Below, piece by piece: positions 25,252 to 33,861 of a DNA stretch of 44,928 nucleotides (position 1 is its first letter; each line of letters begins with the position of its first letter). The translations under genes were made by a program, and so were the position numbers. The stretch lies in the NCBI GenBank assembly GCA_900769115.1, contig CAAGFJ010000078.1, positions 1 to 44,928 of the forward strand. The letters are read 5' to 3'. The notes below the pieces were generated by a model. The model did no database searches. It was not told the DNA's origin and saw only the letters and a list, made by a program, of their open reading frames with translations. Source of the DNA: Lachnospiraceae bacterium. Its GTDB lineage: Bacteria > Bacillota > Clostridia > Lachnospirales > Lachnospiraceae.

Positions 25252-26598
25252 CTAAAGATTATCCTTTGTGATGACCTCATATACAACCAGATTCGCCGTC
25301 TGCTCTTCCTCAGACAACGTATAGGCTTTCACAAATCGTTTCTTAGCTGCGGTTAATTTCTCTTCATCATTGCCATAGAGAATTGCCACACAGTCATCCG
25401 GTACAATCGCATCTCCAAGATGCTTTGAAAGACGGATTCCCACGGTCAGATCAATCTCGCTGTCCTTTGTCTCTCTGCCGCCCCCAAGAACAAGAGAGGT
25501 CATTCCAATCTCCTGATTGTTACAGGTATTAAGATAAGCCTTCGGACAATCCATGGCATTGGCCTGCATCAGATCATATCCGGATACCGTGACTCTGTGC
25601 TTTGCCTGTTCAAACCGGTTAAAATCATCCAGATAGGCGGCATCTCCACCCTGTGCCGCTACAAATTCTTTCATCTTGGAATATGCCTTACCGGAGGCAA
25701 TTGCATCCTCTACTAATATTCTGGCATCTTCAATGGAATTGGCTTTGCCCGCTGCAAGCAGCATATAGCAGGCAAGTGTCTTAGATACTTCCATCAGACG
25801 TTGTTCTCCCTGTCCTTTCAGACATTCCACCGCTTCTTCCACCTCTAAAATATTGCCAACCGCATTGCCTAACGGTTCATTCATATCGGTAATAACCGCT
25901 GTTGTATCTCTGCCTGCCAGGGTTCCAATCGCTACCATAGTCTTTGCTAACAGTCTTGCATCTTCAATGGTCTTCATAAAGGCACCTGTTCCTACCTTTA
26001 CATCCAGAACAATCGCATCGGCACCTGCCGCTAACTTCTTACTCATAATACTTGCCGCGATCAGACTGATATTATCTACCGTAGCAGTCACATCCCGTAA
26101 TGCATAGATCTTCTTGTCGGCCGGCGCAAGGTTCGCAGTCTGTCCTACAATGGCAAGTCCCACTTCATTCACCTGCCGGATGAAATCTTCCTCAGAAATC
26201 GCAGTCTGAAATCCTGGAATTCCCTCCAGCTTATCAATCGTTCCTCCTGTATGTCCCAGACCTCTGCCACTCATCTTCGCAACCGGAACACCAAGGCTTG
26301 CCAGAATCGGACCAACGATCAGGCTGGTCTTGTCGCCTACCCCTCCGGTAGAATGTTTATCTACCTTCACTCCGTGGATTCCTGACAGATCTAACCGGTC
26401 TCCGCTGTCTGCCATCGCCATTGTAAGCTGCGTAGTCTCTTCATGATTCATCCCCTGAAAATATACCGCCATCAGAAATGCCGCCATCTGATAATCCGGA
26501 ATCATTCCTTTTGTAAACCCCTCTACCATGTATTGAATCTCTGTCTCATCAAGTACATGACCGTCACGTTTCTTCATAATCACATCATATGTGTTCAT
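25252..26598 (-). CDS. pdp: Pyrimidine-nucleoside phosphorylase
   Basis: The protein is 448 aa from the ATG at 26598 (GGGAG eight bases upstream). It phosphorolyses thymidine, deoxyuridine and uridine to base plus (deoxy)ribose-1-phosphate. The phosphate-binding signature KHSTGGVGDKTSL and SGRGLGHTGGTIDKLE are intact, as are DVKVGTGAFMKT and the C-terminal domain. A thymidine phosphorylase (DeoA) reading is possible, but linkage to deoB and the Firmicutes pattern favour Pdp. The product feeds phosphopentomutase encoded just upstream. Confidence 0.95.
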   Translation of the reverse strand: MNTYDVIMKKRDGHVLDETEIQYMVEGFTKGMIPDYQMAAFLMAVYFQGMNHEETTQLTMAMADSGDRLDLSGIHGVKVDKHSTGGVGDKTSLIVGPILASLGVPVAKMSGRGLGHTGGTIDKLEGIPGFQTAISEEDFIRQVNEVGLAIVGQTANLAPADKKIYALRDVTATVDNISLIAASIMSKKLAAGADAIVLDVKVGTGAFMKTIEDARLLAKTMVAIGTLAGRDTTAVITDMNEPLGNAVGNILEVEEAVECLKGQGEQRLMEVSKTLACYMLLAAGKANSIEDARILVEDAIASGKAYSKMKEFVAAQGGDAAYLDDFNRFEQAKHRVTVSGYDLMQANAMDCPKAYLNTCNNQEIGMTSLVLGGGRETKDSEIDLTVGIRLSKHLGDAIVPDDCVAILYGNDEEKLTAAKKRFVKAYTLSEEEQTANLVVYEVITKDNL

Positions 26599-26677
26599 AT
26601 TCCTGTCTCCCATCCGAAATCTATTATATGTTCCGCATCATAAACATATTAACATGAAATATAATACCCTTATCCTA

Positions 26678-27847
26678 TCATAACTTATTCTTAAAACTGG
26701 TGCCTATTGGCAGCTTCTGCACTCCAAAATTATCTCCAATTGTAGCCCCGATATCTGCAAAGGTGTCTAGGATTCCAAGATCCACCCCCTGTGTCATCTT
26801 CTTGTGATAGACCAATACCGGAATATATTCTCGTGTATGATCGGTTCCTTTGTAAGTCGGATCACAACCATGATCGGCATTGATGATCAACAGATCATCG
26901 TCATGCATCTTCGTAAGCACCCTGCCTAATTCCTCATCAAATGTCTCTAATCCCTGTGCATAGCCTTCTACATCCCTGCGATGTCCCCATGTCGAATCAA
27001 ACTCCACAAGATTCGTAAAGATCAAGCCCTCATGCTGGGTATCCATGAAATCCACTGTCTTATCCATACCGTCTACATTACTCTTCGTATGCACGGAATC
27101 CCCAATTCCTACACCACAGAATATATCGTGAATCTTACCAACTGCTGTTACACGATATCCTGCATCTTTTAAATATGGCAGCAGACTTTGTGCCGATGGT
27201 TTTAGGGAGAAATCCCGCCGGTTTGGGGTGCGGACATATTTGCCTTCCTCTTTGATAAACGGTCTTGCGATCACACGGGCTACGCCATCTTTTCCGGTCA
27301 ATATCTCTCTTGCCACTTCACAGATCCGATATAATTCCTTTAATGGAATTACATCTTCATGTGCTGCAATCTGAAATACAGAATCTGCAGATGTATAGAT
27401 GATCGGATATCCGGTCTTAACATGTTCATCCCCTAATTCTTTGATGATCTCCGTTCCACTTGCCACTACATTACCGAGATAGCCCTTGCATCCGGTCTTA
27501 TCTAAGAACTTCTGCATGATCTCTTCCGGGAATCCATCCGGATATGTCGGAAATGGTTGCTTCGTCTCAATTCCTGTCATCTCCCAATGCCCGGTTGTCG
27601 TATCTTTCCCCATGGAGATCTCTCTTGCCTTACCATAAGCTCCAACCGGCACAGTATCTTTCTTCGGAAGTGATGTGTCTTCAATCGCATATAATCCCAT
27701 CTTCTCCATATGGGGAACATGCAGATGTCCTCTTGTCTTAATAATATTACCAATGGTATCTGCCCCGACATCTCCAAAGACCGCCGCATCCGGTGCTTCT
27801 CCAATCCCCACACTATCAATAATGATCCATATCACTCTCTTAAACAT
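26678..27847 (-). CDS. deoB: Phosphopentomutase
   Basis: This 389-aa manganese enzyme interconverts (deoxy)ribose-1-phosphate and 5-phosphate, linking nucleosides to central metabolism. It begins FKRVIWIIIDSVGIGEAPDA. The catalytic loop GKDTTTGHWEM contains the phosphorylated Thr. Metal ligands lie in NADHGCDPTYKGTDHTREY. The ATG at 27847 has GGAGGG six bases upstream. A promoter at 27888-27917 makes it the first gene of the nucleoside/wall run. Confidence 0.96.
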   Translation of the reverse strand: MFKRVIWIIIDSVGIGEAPDAAVFGDVGADTIGNIIKTRGHLHVPHMEKMGLYAIEDTSLPKKDTVPVGAYGKAREISMGKDTTTGHWEMTGIETKQPFPTYPDGFPEEIMQKFLDKTGCKGYLGNVVASGTEIIKELGDEHVKTGYPIIYTSADSVFQIAAHEDVIPLKELYRICEVAREILTGKDGVARVIARPFIKEEGKYVRTPNRRDFSLKPSAQSLLPYLKDAGYRVTAVGKIHDIFCGVGIGDSVHTKSNVDGMDKTVDFMDTQHEGLIFTNLVEFDSTWGHRRDVEGYAQGLETFDEELGRVLTKMHDDDLLIINADHGCDPTYKGTDHTREYIPVLVYHKKMTQGVDLGILDTFADIGATIGDNFGVQKLPIGTSFKNKL

Positions 27848-27887
27848 AAACATCCCTCCATATATAACTTCTCCAAAACATATTCTT

Positions 27888-27917
27888 AGTATATCCTACT
27901 CCCCATCTTTCCGTCAA
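27888..27917 (-). promoter_or_regulatory. Predicted sigma-A promoter for deoB-pdp run
   Basis: On the minus strand TTGACG (27912-27917) and TATACT (27888-27893) are separated by 18 bases. It lies 41 bases upstream of the deoB start and downstream of the aroF terminator. Confidence 0.65.
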
Positions 27918-27975
27918 CAAAAACGCAGATATCCGGAGAAAATGTGTGACAATGTCGGAATATGAAATATTCTTC

Positions 27976-28006
27976 AAAAAAGAAAGAGTATCCAATATAG
28001 ATACTC
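27976..28006 (-). terminator. Rho-independent terminator after aroF
   Basis: A 7-bp stem GAGTATC/GATACTC (27986-27992 with 28000-28006) and 7-base loop are followed on the minus strand by TTTCTTTTTT. It lies 55 bp beyond the DAHP synthase stop. Confidence 0.85.
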
Positions 28007-28060
28007 CTTCCATACACAGCCAATACATAAAGATATGCTGTTTCTGTCCCGTAATGCATT

Positions 28061-29092
28061 TTATAACAAATCTGCCATCTCTAATAACAACTTCTCTGAT
28101 TTCTCCCAGCCAAGACAAGGATCTGTAATAGACTTGCCATAACAACCGGCACCAATTGCCTGATTACCATCCTCAATATAGGACTCTACCATAACACCCT
28201 TCACTAACTTGGCAACATCTTCGCTATGACGCATGCTGTGAAGAATCTCCTTCACAATACGTGGCTGTTCCGCCCATTTCTTACCGGAATTATTGTGGTT
28301 AGCATCTACGATAACTGCCGGATTCTTCAAAGTAGAGAACTTCTCATATGCCTCATGTAAACGAATGAGATCTTCATAATGATAATTCGGAACCGATACA
28401 CCATGGCGATTCAGGGAGCCGCGAAGGATACAATGTGTCAACGGATTACCATCTGACTTCACTTCCCATCCTGCAGTCATAAAGGTGTGTGCTGACTGAC
28501 CGGCCACACAGGAATTCATCATAACAGAATAATCACCCGAGGTCGGATTCTTCATTCCAACCGGAACATCAATTCCGGATGCTATCAGACGATGGGACTG
28601 GTTCTCAACGGAGCGGGCACCGATTGCAACATAAGATAAAATATCAGACATATATGGCCAGTTATCTGAATATAACATCTCATCCGCCGCAGTTAATCCT
28701 GTCTGTGCAATCGAGTCAATATGCATCTTACGGATTGCTTTCAAACCTTCAATGAAATTCGGTTTTTCTTCCGGATTCGGCTGATGCAACATTCCCTTAT
28801 AACCGGAACCGTTCGTTCTTGGCTTATTCGTATAGATTCTTGGAATAATAAGAATCTTATCTTTGATCTTCTCCTGCACCGTGGCAAGACGTGTAATATA
28901 ATCCAATACCGCATCTTCGTTATCTGCGGAGCAAGGGCCAATAATTGCAAGAAATTTATCTGACTCGCCGGTAAAGACTTTCTTAATCTCAGCGTCTCTT
29001 TCTTCTTTGATATTCATAAGCTCAGGACTCATCGGAAATAGTTCTTTGATCTCCTCTGCAGATGGTACCTGGGAAATGTAATGTAAACCCAT
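28061..29092 (-). CDS. aroF: 3-deoxy-7-phosphoheptulonate synthase (DAHP synthase, AroF/G type)
   Basis: The 343-aa enzyme condenses PEP and erythrose-4-phosphate, the first step of the shikimate pathway. It is a class I-alpha AroFGH-type member: LAIIGPCSADN, IIPRIYTNKPRTNGSGYKG, AIGARSVENQSHR, GMKNPTSGD and DANHNNSGKKW are all present. The ATG at 29092 follows AAGGAG by eight bases; a second ATG lies two codons further upstream. It stands alone: no other aromatic gene is nearby, and a terminator follows. I see no feedback leader. Confidence 0.95.
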   Translation of the reverse strand: MGLHYISQVPSAEEIKELFPMSPELMNIKEERDAEIKKVFTGESDKFLAIIGPCSADNEDAVLDYITRLATVQEKIKDKILIIPRIYTNKPRTNGSGYKGMLHQPNPEEKPNFIEGLKAIRKMHIDSIAQTGLTAADEMLYSDNWPYMSDILSYVAIGARSVENQSHRLIASGIDVPVGMKNPTSGDYSVMMNSCVAGQSAHTFMTAGWEVKSDGNPLTHCILRGSLNRHGVSVPNYHYEDLIRLHEAYEKFSTLKNPAVIVDANHNNSGKKWAEQPRIVKEILHSMRHSEDVAKLVKGVMVESYIEDGNQAIGAGCYGKSITDPCLGWEKSEKLLLEMADLL

Positions 29093-29158
29093 AATCAAAT
29101 CTCCTTTGTGTATTATTATTGTTTCTGTTTAGCAGTTTAACACGTTGAAGTCCAAAAG

Positions 29159-30493
29159 TCAACCGCATATCCAAGAAAAAAACCTGCGACATATATTTTT
29201 TAATACATATCCATATGTCAGGCGGCTTTTGTTCTCAGCCGCATATAACGAAATGACCTTATAAGGTTCATCATCAATCGATATTGCTATATTTCCAACC
29301 GTGGCACCCTTCTTAACCGGTGCCTCTAATTGGTTCGGAAGACTGATATCAAATGTCACCTCTTCCTGCTGTCCGACTAACAATGCCACACTCTCTGCCG
29401 CATACGGGGTTATACTTCCCCCTTCTATGCTGTCTGTTATCGGTATCGGCTGGAATTGGGTTCCCTTCTTCACAACCTCTTTCATCTGAAATGCCCGGTT
29501 TCCATAATTCATTAACTGTGTCGTATCCTTCCATTTGTATGTCTTATTCGGTGGCCAGCCACTTGCCAATACAACGCTTACTAATTGTCTGTCCTCCCGC
29601 TTAACGGCACCCACAAAACAATATCCGGCATTGCCTGTAAAACCGGTCTTAATACCGATCGCTCCATCATAAGAAGTAAGAAAACGGTCTTTGTTATTGA
29701 CTGTAAAGCTTCTGCCTGTCGTCTGTTCATGAAAGGTATACGATGGTGTCTGAATAATCTTACAAAACTCCGGATTCTCAATGGCAGCACTTGCGATCAA
29801 AGCAAGATCATACGCTGTTGTATAATGCTGTTCATCATCTAGCCCATTGGGTGTTACAAAATGCGTGTGCACAGCCCCTAACGATTGCGCTTTCTCATTC
29901 ATAAGCCTTGCAAACTCTTCTACGCTTCCACCTATCGCTTCTGCGATCACAACCGCACTGTCATTGTGTGATTCCAACATCAGGGAATAAAACAAATCAT
30001 CAAGACGATACTGTTCGCCCTCTTTTACATGTAGCTTCACCTTTGGCATAGACGCAGCATATTGCGACACAGTTACAACTCTATCCGGATTCGCATGTTC
30101 TAATGCAACCAATAACGTCATAATCTTCGTTGTACTTGCCATCGGCACCTGCTCATAACCATCTTTTTCATAAAGCACACGACGGTTCGTTGCATCCATC
30201 AATAACGCATATTTTGCATACAGTTTAGAAGGTTCTTCCACTGTAACATCAGCATTAACCGGATAGGAATCATCCGTCTTATCATACAGAATCTCATATA
30301 GATTCTTTGTATGTGTTACGGTTACTGCCGGTGTATCTGCCGCCATCCGCTTGTCTAACGGATAAATGATCGCACAGGCAAGCACCACAAAACATGCAAA
30401 ATACCACAATGCTGCCGGATCTTCTATGTACTTACCAAAAAAAATCCCTCTTATCTGTTGCCACCGTTCTGAACGAAAGAAAGACATACTCAC
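29159..30493 (-). CDS. Second D-alanyl-D-alanine carboxypeptidase (S11), N-terminal anchor
   Basis: The 444-aa protein is a distant paralogue of the dacF product. An N-terminal ~30-residue cytoplasmic segment precedes one membrane helix (ALWYFACFVVLACAIIY). The extracytoplasmic peptidase has STTK at 120-123, SHN at 175-177 and KTG at 282-284. The PBP5_C-like domain is present, and the C-terminus ends in a basic/aromatic stretch (KNICRRFFSWICG) that may associate with the membrane. GTG at 30493 has GAGG six bases upstream; the ATG two codons later is possible. It follows scpB. Confidence 0.92.
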   Translation of the reverse strand: MSMSFFRSERWQQIRGIFFGKYIEDPAALWYFACFVVLACAIIYPLDKRMAADTPAVTVTHTKNLYEILYDKTDDSYPVNADVTVEEPSKLYAKYALLMDATNRRVLYEKDGYEQVPMASTTKIMTLLVALEHANPDRVVTVSQYAASMPKVKLHVKEGEQYRLDDLFYSLMLESHNDSAVVIAEAIGGSVEEFARLMNEKAQSLGAVHTHFVTPNGLDDEQHYTTAYDLALIASAAIENPEFCKIIQTPSYTFHEQTTGRSFTVNNKDRFLTSYDGAIGIKTGFTGNAGYCFVGAVKREDRQLVSVVLASGWPPNKTYKWKDTTQLMNYGNRAFQMKEVVKKGTQFQPIPITDSIEGGSITPYAAESVALLVGQQEEVTFDISLPNQLEAPVKKGATVGNIAISIDDEPYKVISLYAAENKSRLTYGYVLKNICRRFFSWICG

Positions 30494-30552
30494 CTATATC
30501 CTCTATTATCATGTTCAATATATGACGATCGTCTGCAATATATTCTTATCTA

Positions 30553-31137
30553 TCAGTCCTTTACCGGAGCAAAGGAAAGCTGTGCTTCCTCCATTGCCTG
30601 CTGTTTGAAATCCTCAATCTTATCCGGTGTGATCGTCGGCAGTTCATCCGTAGACTGTACACCGAAGCTTCTTAGGAAATCATCCGTTGTACCAAACAGG
30701 ATCGGTCGTCCTGCAGCATCTAAACGTCCTACCTCATGGATCAGATTGTATTCTACTAACTTGTTCACGGCATGTACGCATGACACACCTCGAATTGCCT
30801 CAATCTCCTGCCTGGTGATCGGCTGCTTATATGCCACAATAGAAAGTGTCTCTAACAATACGTCCGTCAGTACATGTTTCTTCGGGATGTTCACAACCTT
30901 TACTAAGGTATCATAATAATCTGCTTTCGTGCACATCTGAAAGGAATCTTCTAATTCGATAATTCTTACCCCACGGTCAACGCTGTCATACTTATCCATC
31001 ATATTATGAATAATCTTCACAACCGTATCGGTATCCATCTCTAACGCCTTGGCAATCCGTTCCCGTTCAACCGCTTCACCTACAGAGAATAAGATTGCTT
31101 CAATTCTTCCTTCTATTACATTGATATCCTGTTCCAT
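30553..31137 (-). CDS. scpB: Segregation and condensation protein B
   Basis: The 194-aa winged-helix protein partners with ScpA and Smc to condense and segregate the chromosome. The family features EAILFSVGEAVERERIA, AYKQPITRQEIEAIRGV and GRPILFGTTDDFLRSFGV are all seen. Its ATG overlaps the scpA stop as TAATG, with AGGAG upstream, so the two are translationally coupled and made in step. Length is typical. Confidence 0.96.
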   Translation of the reverse strand: MEQDINVIEGRIEAILFSVGEAVERERIAKALEMDTDTVVKIIHNMMDKYDSVDRGVRIIELEDSFQMCTKADYYDTLVKVVNIPKKHVLTDVLLETLSIVAYKQPITRQEIEAIRGVSCVHAVNKLVEYNLIHEVGRLDAAGRPILFGTTDDFLRSFGVQSTDELPTITPDKIEDFKQQAMEEAQLSFAPVKD

Positions 31138-32006
31138 TATTCTTCTCCTGTTTCCCTGTCTGCCTCTTGATTCTCTTCTTCTGTAGCTGCCGCTTCGTCC
31201 TGCTCATCAGCAAAAGTCACTTCATTCCCTAACCGGTCCCCGCTCTCTGATGTGACTTCTATCTCATCCAAAGAATCAATTACAATCTCTCCAAATGTCT
31301 CTTCCTGACGAATGATAATTGCGCCTACCTTCATCAGCTCTAAGATTGACATAAATGTAATAATAATGTTCATTCTTGTTGGCTGTGTCTCTAGCAACGT
31401 CCGGAAATTAATGCCTTTCAGTCCCCGGACTTCCTCCCGGATCTGTACCATGCGTTCTTCAATATTGATCTCTTCCTTCTCAATCGTTCCGAACTTCGAA
31501 CGGATCGGGTCGATCTTATCTACCTGCTTACGCATGATAGACTGGAAGATATCATTCAGCTTGCTAAGTGTTAAGCCATCCACTAATTCTGCCGGATCTA
31601 CTTCTTCCCGGTATTCTTCTACTTCCTTGGGAATGGTCGGCTTCTTATATAGATTATGCGAAGCATCTAACTCCATATCTTTGAGTTCTAATGCTGCATA
31701 TTTGTACATCTTGTACTCTAACAATCGTCTTACAAGTTCTGCTCTTGGATCTTCTTCCTCTTCTTCCTCTGTCTCTTCTCTTGGCAGCAGCATCTTAGAC
31801 TTGATCTGTAGCAAAGTTCCTGCCATCACAAGGAATTCGCTCATTACGTCCATATCCTGTTCCTGCATCTCACTGACATAGGCAAGATACTGTTCCGTAA
31901 TTGTTACGATTGGAATATCATATATATCTACTTTGTTCTTCTCAATCAAATGCAGCAAAAGATCCAATGGACCTTCAAATACATTCAGCTTGTACGCTAT
32001 CTCCAT
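31137..32006 (-). CDS. scpA: Segregation and condensation protein A
   Basis: This 289-aa kleisin subunit of the SMC-ScpAB condensin begins YKLNVFEGPLDLLLHLIEKNK, the diagnostic ScpA start. An acidic linker lies near residue 100 (TEEEEEEDPRAELVRRLLEYK). A C-terminal winged-helix segment binds the Smc head. The last ~25 residues are a Glu-rich tail beyond the usual fold. GAGG lies eight bases before the ATG. A promoter at 32047-32075 drives scpA-scpB. Confidence 0.96.
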   Translation of the reverse strand: MEIAYKLNVFEGPLDLLLHLIEKNKVDIYDIPIVTITEQYLAYVSEMQEQDMDVMSEFLVMAGTLLQIKSKMLLPREETEEEEEEDPRAELVRRLLEYKMYKYAALELKDMELDASHNLYKKPTIPKEVEEYREEVDPAELVDGLTLSKLNDIFQSIMRKQVDKIDPIRSKFGTIEKEEINIEERMVQIREEVRGLKGINFRTLLETQPTRMNIIITFMSILELMKVGAIIIRQEETFGEIVIDSLDEIEVTSESGDRLGNEVTFADEQDEAAATEEENQEADRETGEE

Positions 32007-32046
32007 ACTTTCATCCTCATATCTATACTTGCAAAACGCCTATAGT

Positions 32047-32075
32047 ATTATAGTATAATCTTCAAAAAAAAACAA
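32047..32075 (-). promoter_or_regulatory. Predicted sigma-A promoter for scpAB
   Basis: On the minus strand TTGTTT (32070-32075) and a perfect TATAAT (32047-32052) are separated by a T-rich 17-base spacer. It sits between the LRR gene terminator and scpA. Confidence 0.65.
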
Positions 32076-32098
32076 GGCAGGAAGATAACTAACCACAG

Positions 32099-32128
32099 AA
32101 AAACAGGGCCGTATTACTACAGCCCTGT
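32099..32128 (-). terminator. Rho-independent terminator after the LRR/Big_2 gene
   Basis: A stem ACAGGGC/GCCCTGT (32103-32109 with 32122-32128) and 12-base loop are followed on the minus strand by a T run. It lies 35 bp beyond the stop of the LRR gene. Confidence 0.85.
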
Positions 32129-32162
32129 GCGTGAATAAAATGTACTATTTTTGTTATTTATA

Positions 32163-32726
32163 TTATTTTGGCCAGCCGGTTACTTGAACCGTATCATCAC
32201 AATACAACTTTGTCAATGCCGTATTCTTCGTCACATCCAGACTGCTTAGCTGATTAGAAAAACAGTTCAAATATGTCAATGCCGTAGCACCGCTTACATC
32301 CAGACTGCTTAGCTGATTATAAGAACAATACAACTTTGTCAATGCCGTATTCTTGCTTGCATCCAGACTGATTAGCTGATTAGAATAACAGTCCAAATAT
32401 GTCAATGCCGTAGCACCGCTTACATCCAAACTGCTTAGCTGATTAGAAGAACAAGTCAAATATTCCAATGCCGTATTCTTACTTACATCTAGATCACTTA
32501 ACTGATTATAAGAACACTCCATAGATGTCAATGCCGTATTCTTACTTACATCCAGACTGGTTAACTGATTAGAAGAACACCACAAATATGTCAATGCCGT
32601 GTTCTTACTTACATCCAGACTGCTTAGCTGATTAGAAGAACAATCCAAATATGTCAATGCCGTGTTCTTACCTACATCCAGACTGCTTAGCTGATTAGAA
32701 GAACAATTCAAATCTGTCAATGCCGT
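32163..32726 (-). repeat. 63-bp tandem repeats encoding LRRs
   Basis: Eight consecutive 63-bp units (32223-32726) and a partial ninth (32163-32222) each encode a 21-residue LRR. Units share long identical blocks at DNA level (for example TCAATGCCGTATTCTT and CTGCTTAGCTGATTAGAA on the plus strand), so unit number may vary by recombination or slippage. Confidence 0.92.
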
Positions 32727-33410
32727 AAATTGTGATAAATCAAGACTTCCGCTCATCGCGGAGTTGTTCCAGCTTATTCCGGTCAGTTTTCCATTTTTGT
32801 CCCATCGATATTCCCAATCATCATCATCCGAATCAAGATATACCGAAAGATTTGCTCCTTTCGAATTCTGTTCTGTGATGATTGTTTTCAGAACAGCTAC
32901 ATCGCCCGGATCTTTTCCTTCTGTATTGATCAAAGTTACTTCTTTCGGTGTGTCCGGTGTTGATGGATTGCTTGGTGTCGATGGATTACTCGGTGTATCC
33001 GGGTTCGTAGGTTTTTCCTGTGTCGGCGTCTGCTGCGTTGTACTCTGTTGCGTCGTTGCCTGCGTCGTATTATTCACTTTTTTCTTTTTCTTCACTGTTA
33101 CCTTACAGACATATTTCTTACCATTGACCTTAACAGTGATATTTGCTTTTCCTGCCTTCTTAGCCGTCACGACACCCTTCTTGCTGACTGTTGCAATCTT
33201 TTTCTTATTGCTTCTCCATGTGATTTTTTTCTTCTTCGGTGCGTTCTTAATCTTCAGTGTTACCTTCTTACCTACCTCTAACGTTACTGTCTTCTTGTTC
33301 AACTGTACCTTCTTCTTGGCTGCCTGCACATTACCACCCGGTACTGCAAGCAGTCCGGCTACCATCACTGCCATCAGCAGCAATGATGTGATTCTTCTTA
33401 GGTTCTTCAT
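32163..33410 (-). CDS. Secreted Big_2 plus leucine-rich-repeat protein
   Basis: The protein is 415 aa from the ATG at 33410 (AGGAGG nine bases upstream; the longer ORF is not supported). A signal peptide ends near GGNVQAA (residue ~29). Next is a lysine-rich bacterial Ig-like domain (Big_2: LEVGKKVTLKIKN, ATVSKKGVVTAKKAGKANITVKV). A Thr/Gln then Pro/Asn-rich linker follows (NPDTPSNPSTPSNPSTPDTP). A non-repeat cap precedes eight 21-residue LRRs and a partial ninth. Each repeat follows TALTxLxCSxNQLSSLDVSKN with one Cys at a fixed place. There is no LPXTG or transmembrane anchor; the basic Ig-like part may bind the wall. Function is unknown; adhesion is plausible by family. Confidence 0.88.
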   Translation of the reverse strand: MKNLRRITSLLLMAVMVAGLLAVPGGNVQAAKKKVQLNKKTVTLEVGKKVTLKIKNAPKKKKITWRSNKKKIATVSKKGVVTAKKAGKANITVKVNGKKYVCKVTVKKKKKVNNTTQATTQQSTTQQTPTQEKPTNPDTPSNPSTPSNPSTPDTPKEVTLINTEGKDPGDVAVLKTIITEQNSKGANLSVYLDSDDDDWEYRWDKNGKLTGISWNNSAMSGSLDLSQFTALTDLNCSSNQLSSLDVGKNTALTYLDCSSNQLSSLDVSKNTALTYLWCSSNQLTSLDVSKNTALTSMECSYNQLSDLDVSKNTALEYLTCSSNQLSSLDVSGATALTYLDCYSNQLISLDASKNTALTKLYCSYNQLSSLDVSGATALTYLNCFSNQLSSLDVTKNTALTKLYCDDTVQVTGWPK

Positions 33411-33485
33411 AGTTGTACTCCTCCTAATTATAATTCCATTGGATACACAAGAAAGTTCAAGCATAACCATCCTGGCTGAAACAAT

Positions 33486-33534
33486 ACAAAAAGCCAATCC
33501 AATATATCAGAACACTGATATATCAGATTGGCTT
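33486..33534 (-). terminator. Long hairpin with T-tail (terminator or attenuator before LRR gene)
   Basis: Arms at 33491-33510 and 33515-33534 form a 20-bp stem with a single 2-base mismatch and a 4-base loop. On the minus strand it is followed by TTTTTGTATTG. It contains the stop codon of the 44-aa ORF and lies 80 bp before the LRR gene start. Confidence 0.8.
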
Positions 33535-33641
33535 CTGTATTCTTTCCGACCGGTCATCCCAACAATAAGGTCAACAAATAAAGCACCGTCAGTTAGTGCT
33601 TTGCTTTGCTTAAAGCTTAATCCTTCCCTCATCATTGGCAT
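33507..33641 (-). CDS. Small ORF, 44 aa, function unknown (possible leader peptide)
   Basis: The ORF begins MPMMREGLSFKQSKALTDGA and ends SDISVF. It has an AAAGGA site eight bases before the ATG and a good promoter (33670-33698) about 30 bp upstream. Its stop codon sits inside the loop-proximal part of the 33491-33534 hairpin. A second hairpin (33580-33602) lies within the ORF. I recognise no family. Either it is a short independent transcript (small protein or small RNA) or a leader controlling the LRR gene 96 bp downstream. Confidence 0.55.
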   Translation of the reverse strand: MPMMREGLSFKQSKALTDGALFVDLIVGMTGRKEYRSQSDISVF

Positions 33642-33669
33642 TTGTCAAGTCCTTTCCTATATTATCTAT

Positions 33670-33698
33670 AATATACCACGCCAATATTTTCCAGTCAA
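33670..33698 (-). promoter_or_regulatory. Predicted sigma-A promoter for small ORF / LRR leader
   Basis: On the minus strand TTGACT (33693-33698) and TATATT (33670-33675) are separated by 17 bases. No comparable promoter is visible in the 80 bp between the hairpin and the LRR gene, so this may serve both. The rest of the interval up to 33811 is AT-rich with nothing else I can support. Confidence 0.65.
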
Positions 33699-33811
33699 TT
33701 TATTCTTACATAGAAGATAGGCAATGTTCATGGTTTTAAATTGTCTATATCTATGAGAGCTATCAACATTTCGGAATAAATATCATAATAAAATTAATTA
33801 CTAATATAACA

Positions 33812-33835
33812 GAAAGGCGAGAAATCTCGCCTTTC
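33812..33835 (-). terminator. Hairpin after the first surface-protein gene
   Basis: A perfect 10-11-bp GC-rich stem (GAAAGGCGAGA at 33812-33822 with 33825-33835) lies 27 bp past the stop of the 33862-38478 gene. The minus-strand tail TCTGTTATATT is only moderately T-rich, but position and stem favour termination of the surface-protein array. Confidence 0.7.
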
Positions 33836-33861
33836 GTTATCTACATACCTTCCTGATATAA

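Noticed and set aside
27840..28145. 101-codon minus-strand ORF between aroF and deoB
   Set aside because: It overlaps the 3' end of aroF in another frame and runs through the aroF terminator and the deoB promoter; no ribosome site of note.
32223..32726. CRISPR-like periodic repeats
   Set aside because: The 63-bp period is an exact multiple of codons, continuous without spacers, and encodes a regular 21-residue LRR.
32764..33720. 318-codon plus-strand ORF opposite the LRR/Big_2 gene
   Set aside because: It is the antisense of a well-supported secreted protein and small ORF, is low-complexity (runs of Phe, Val, Leu mirroring Lys and Thr codons), and has no clear ribosome site.
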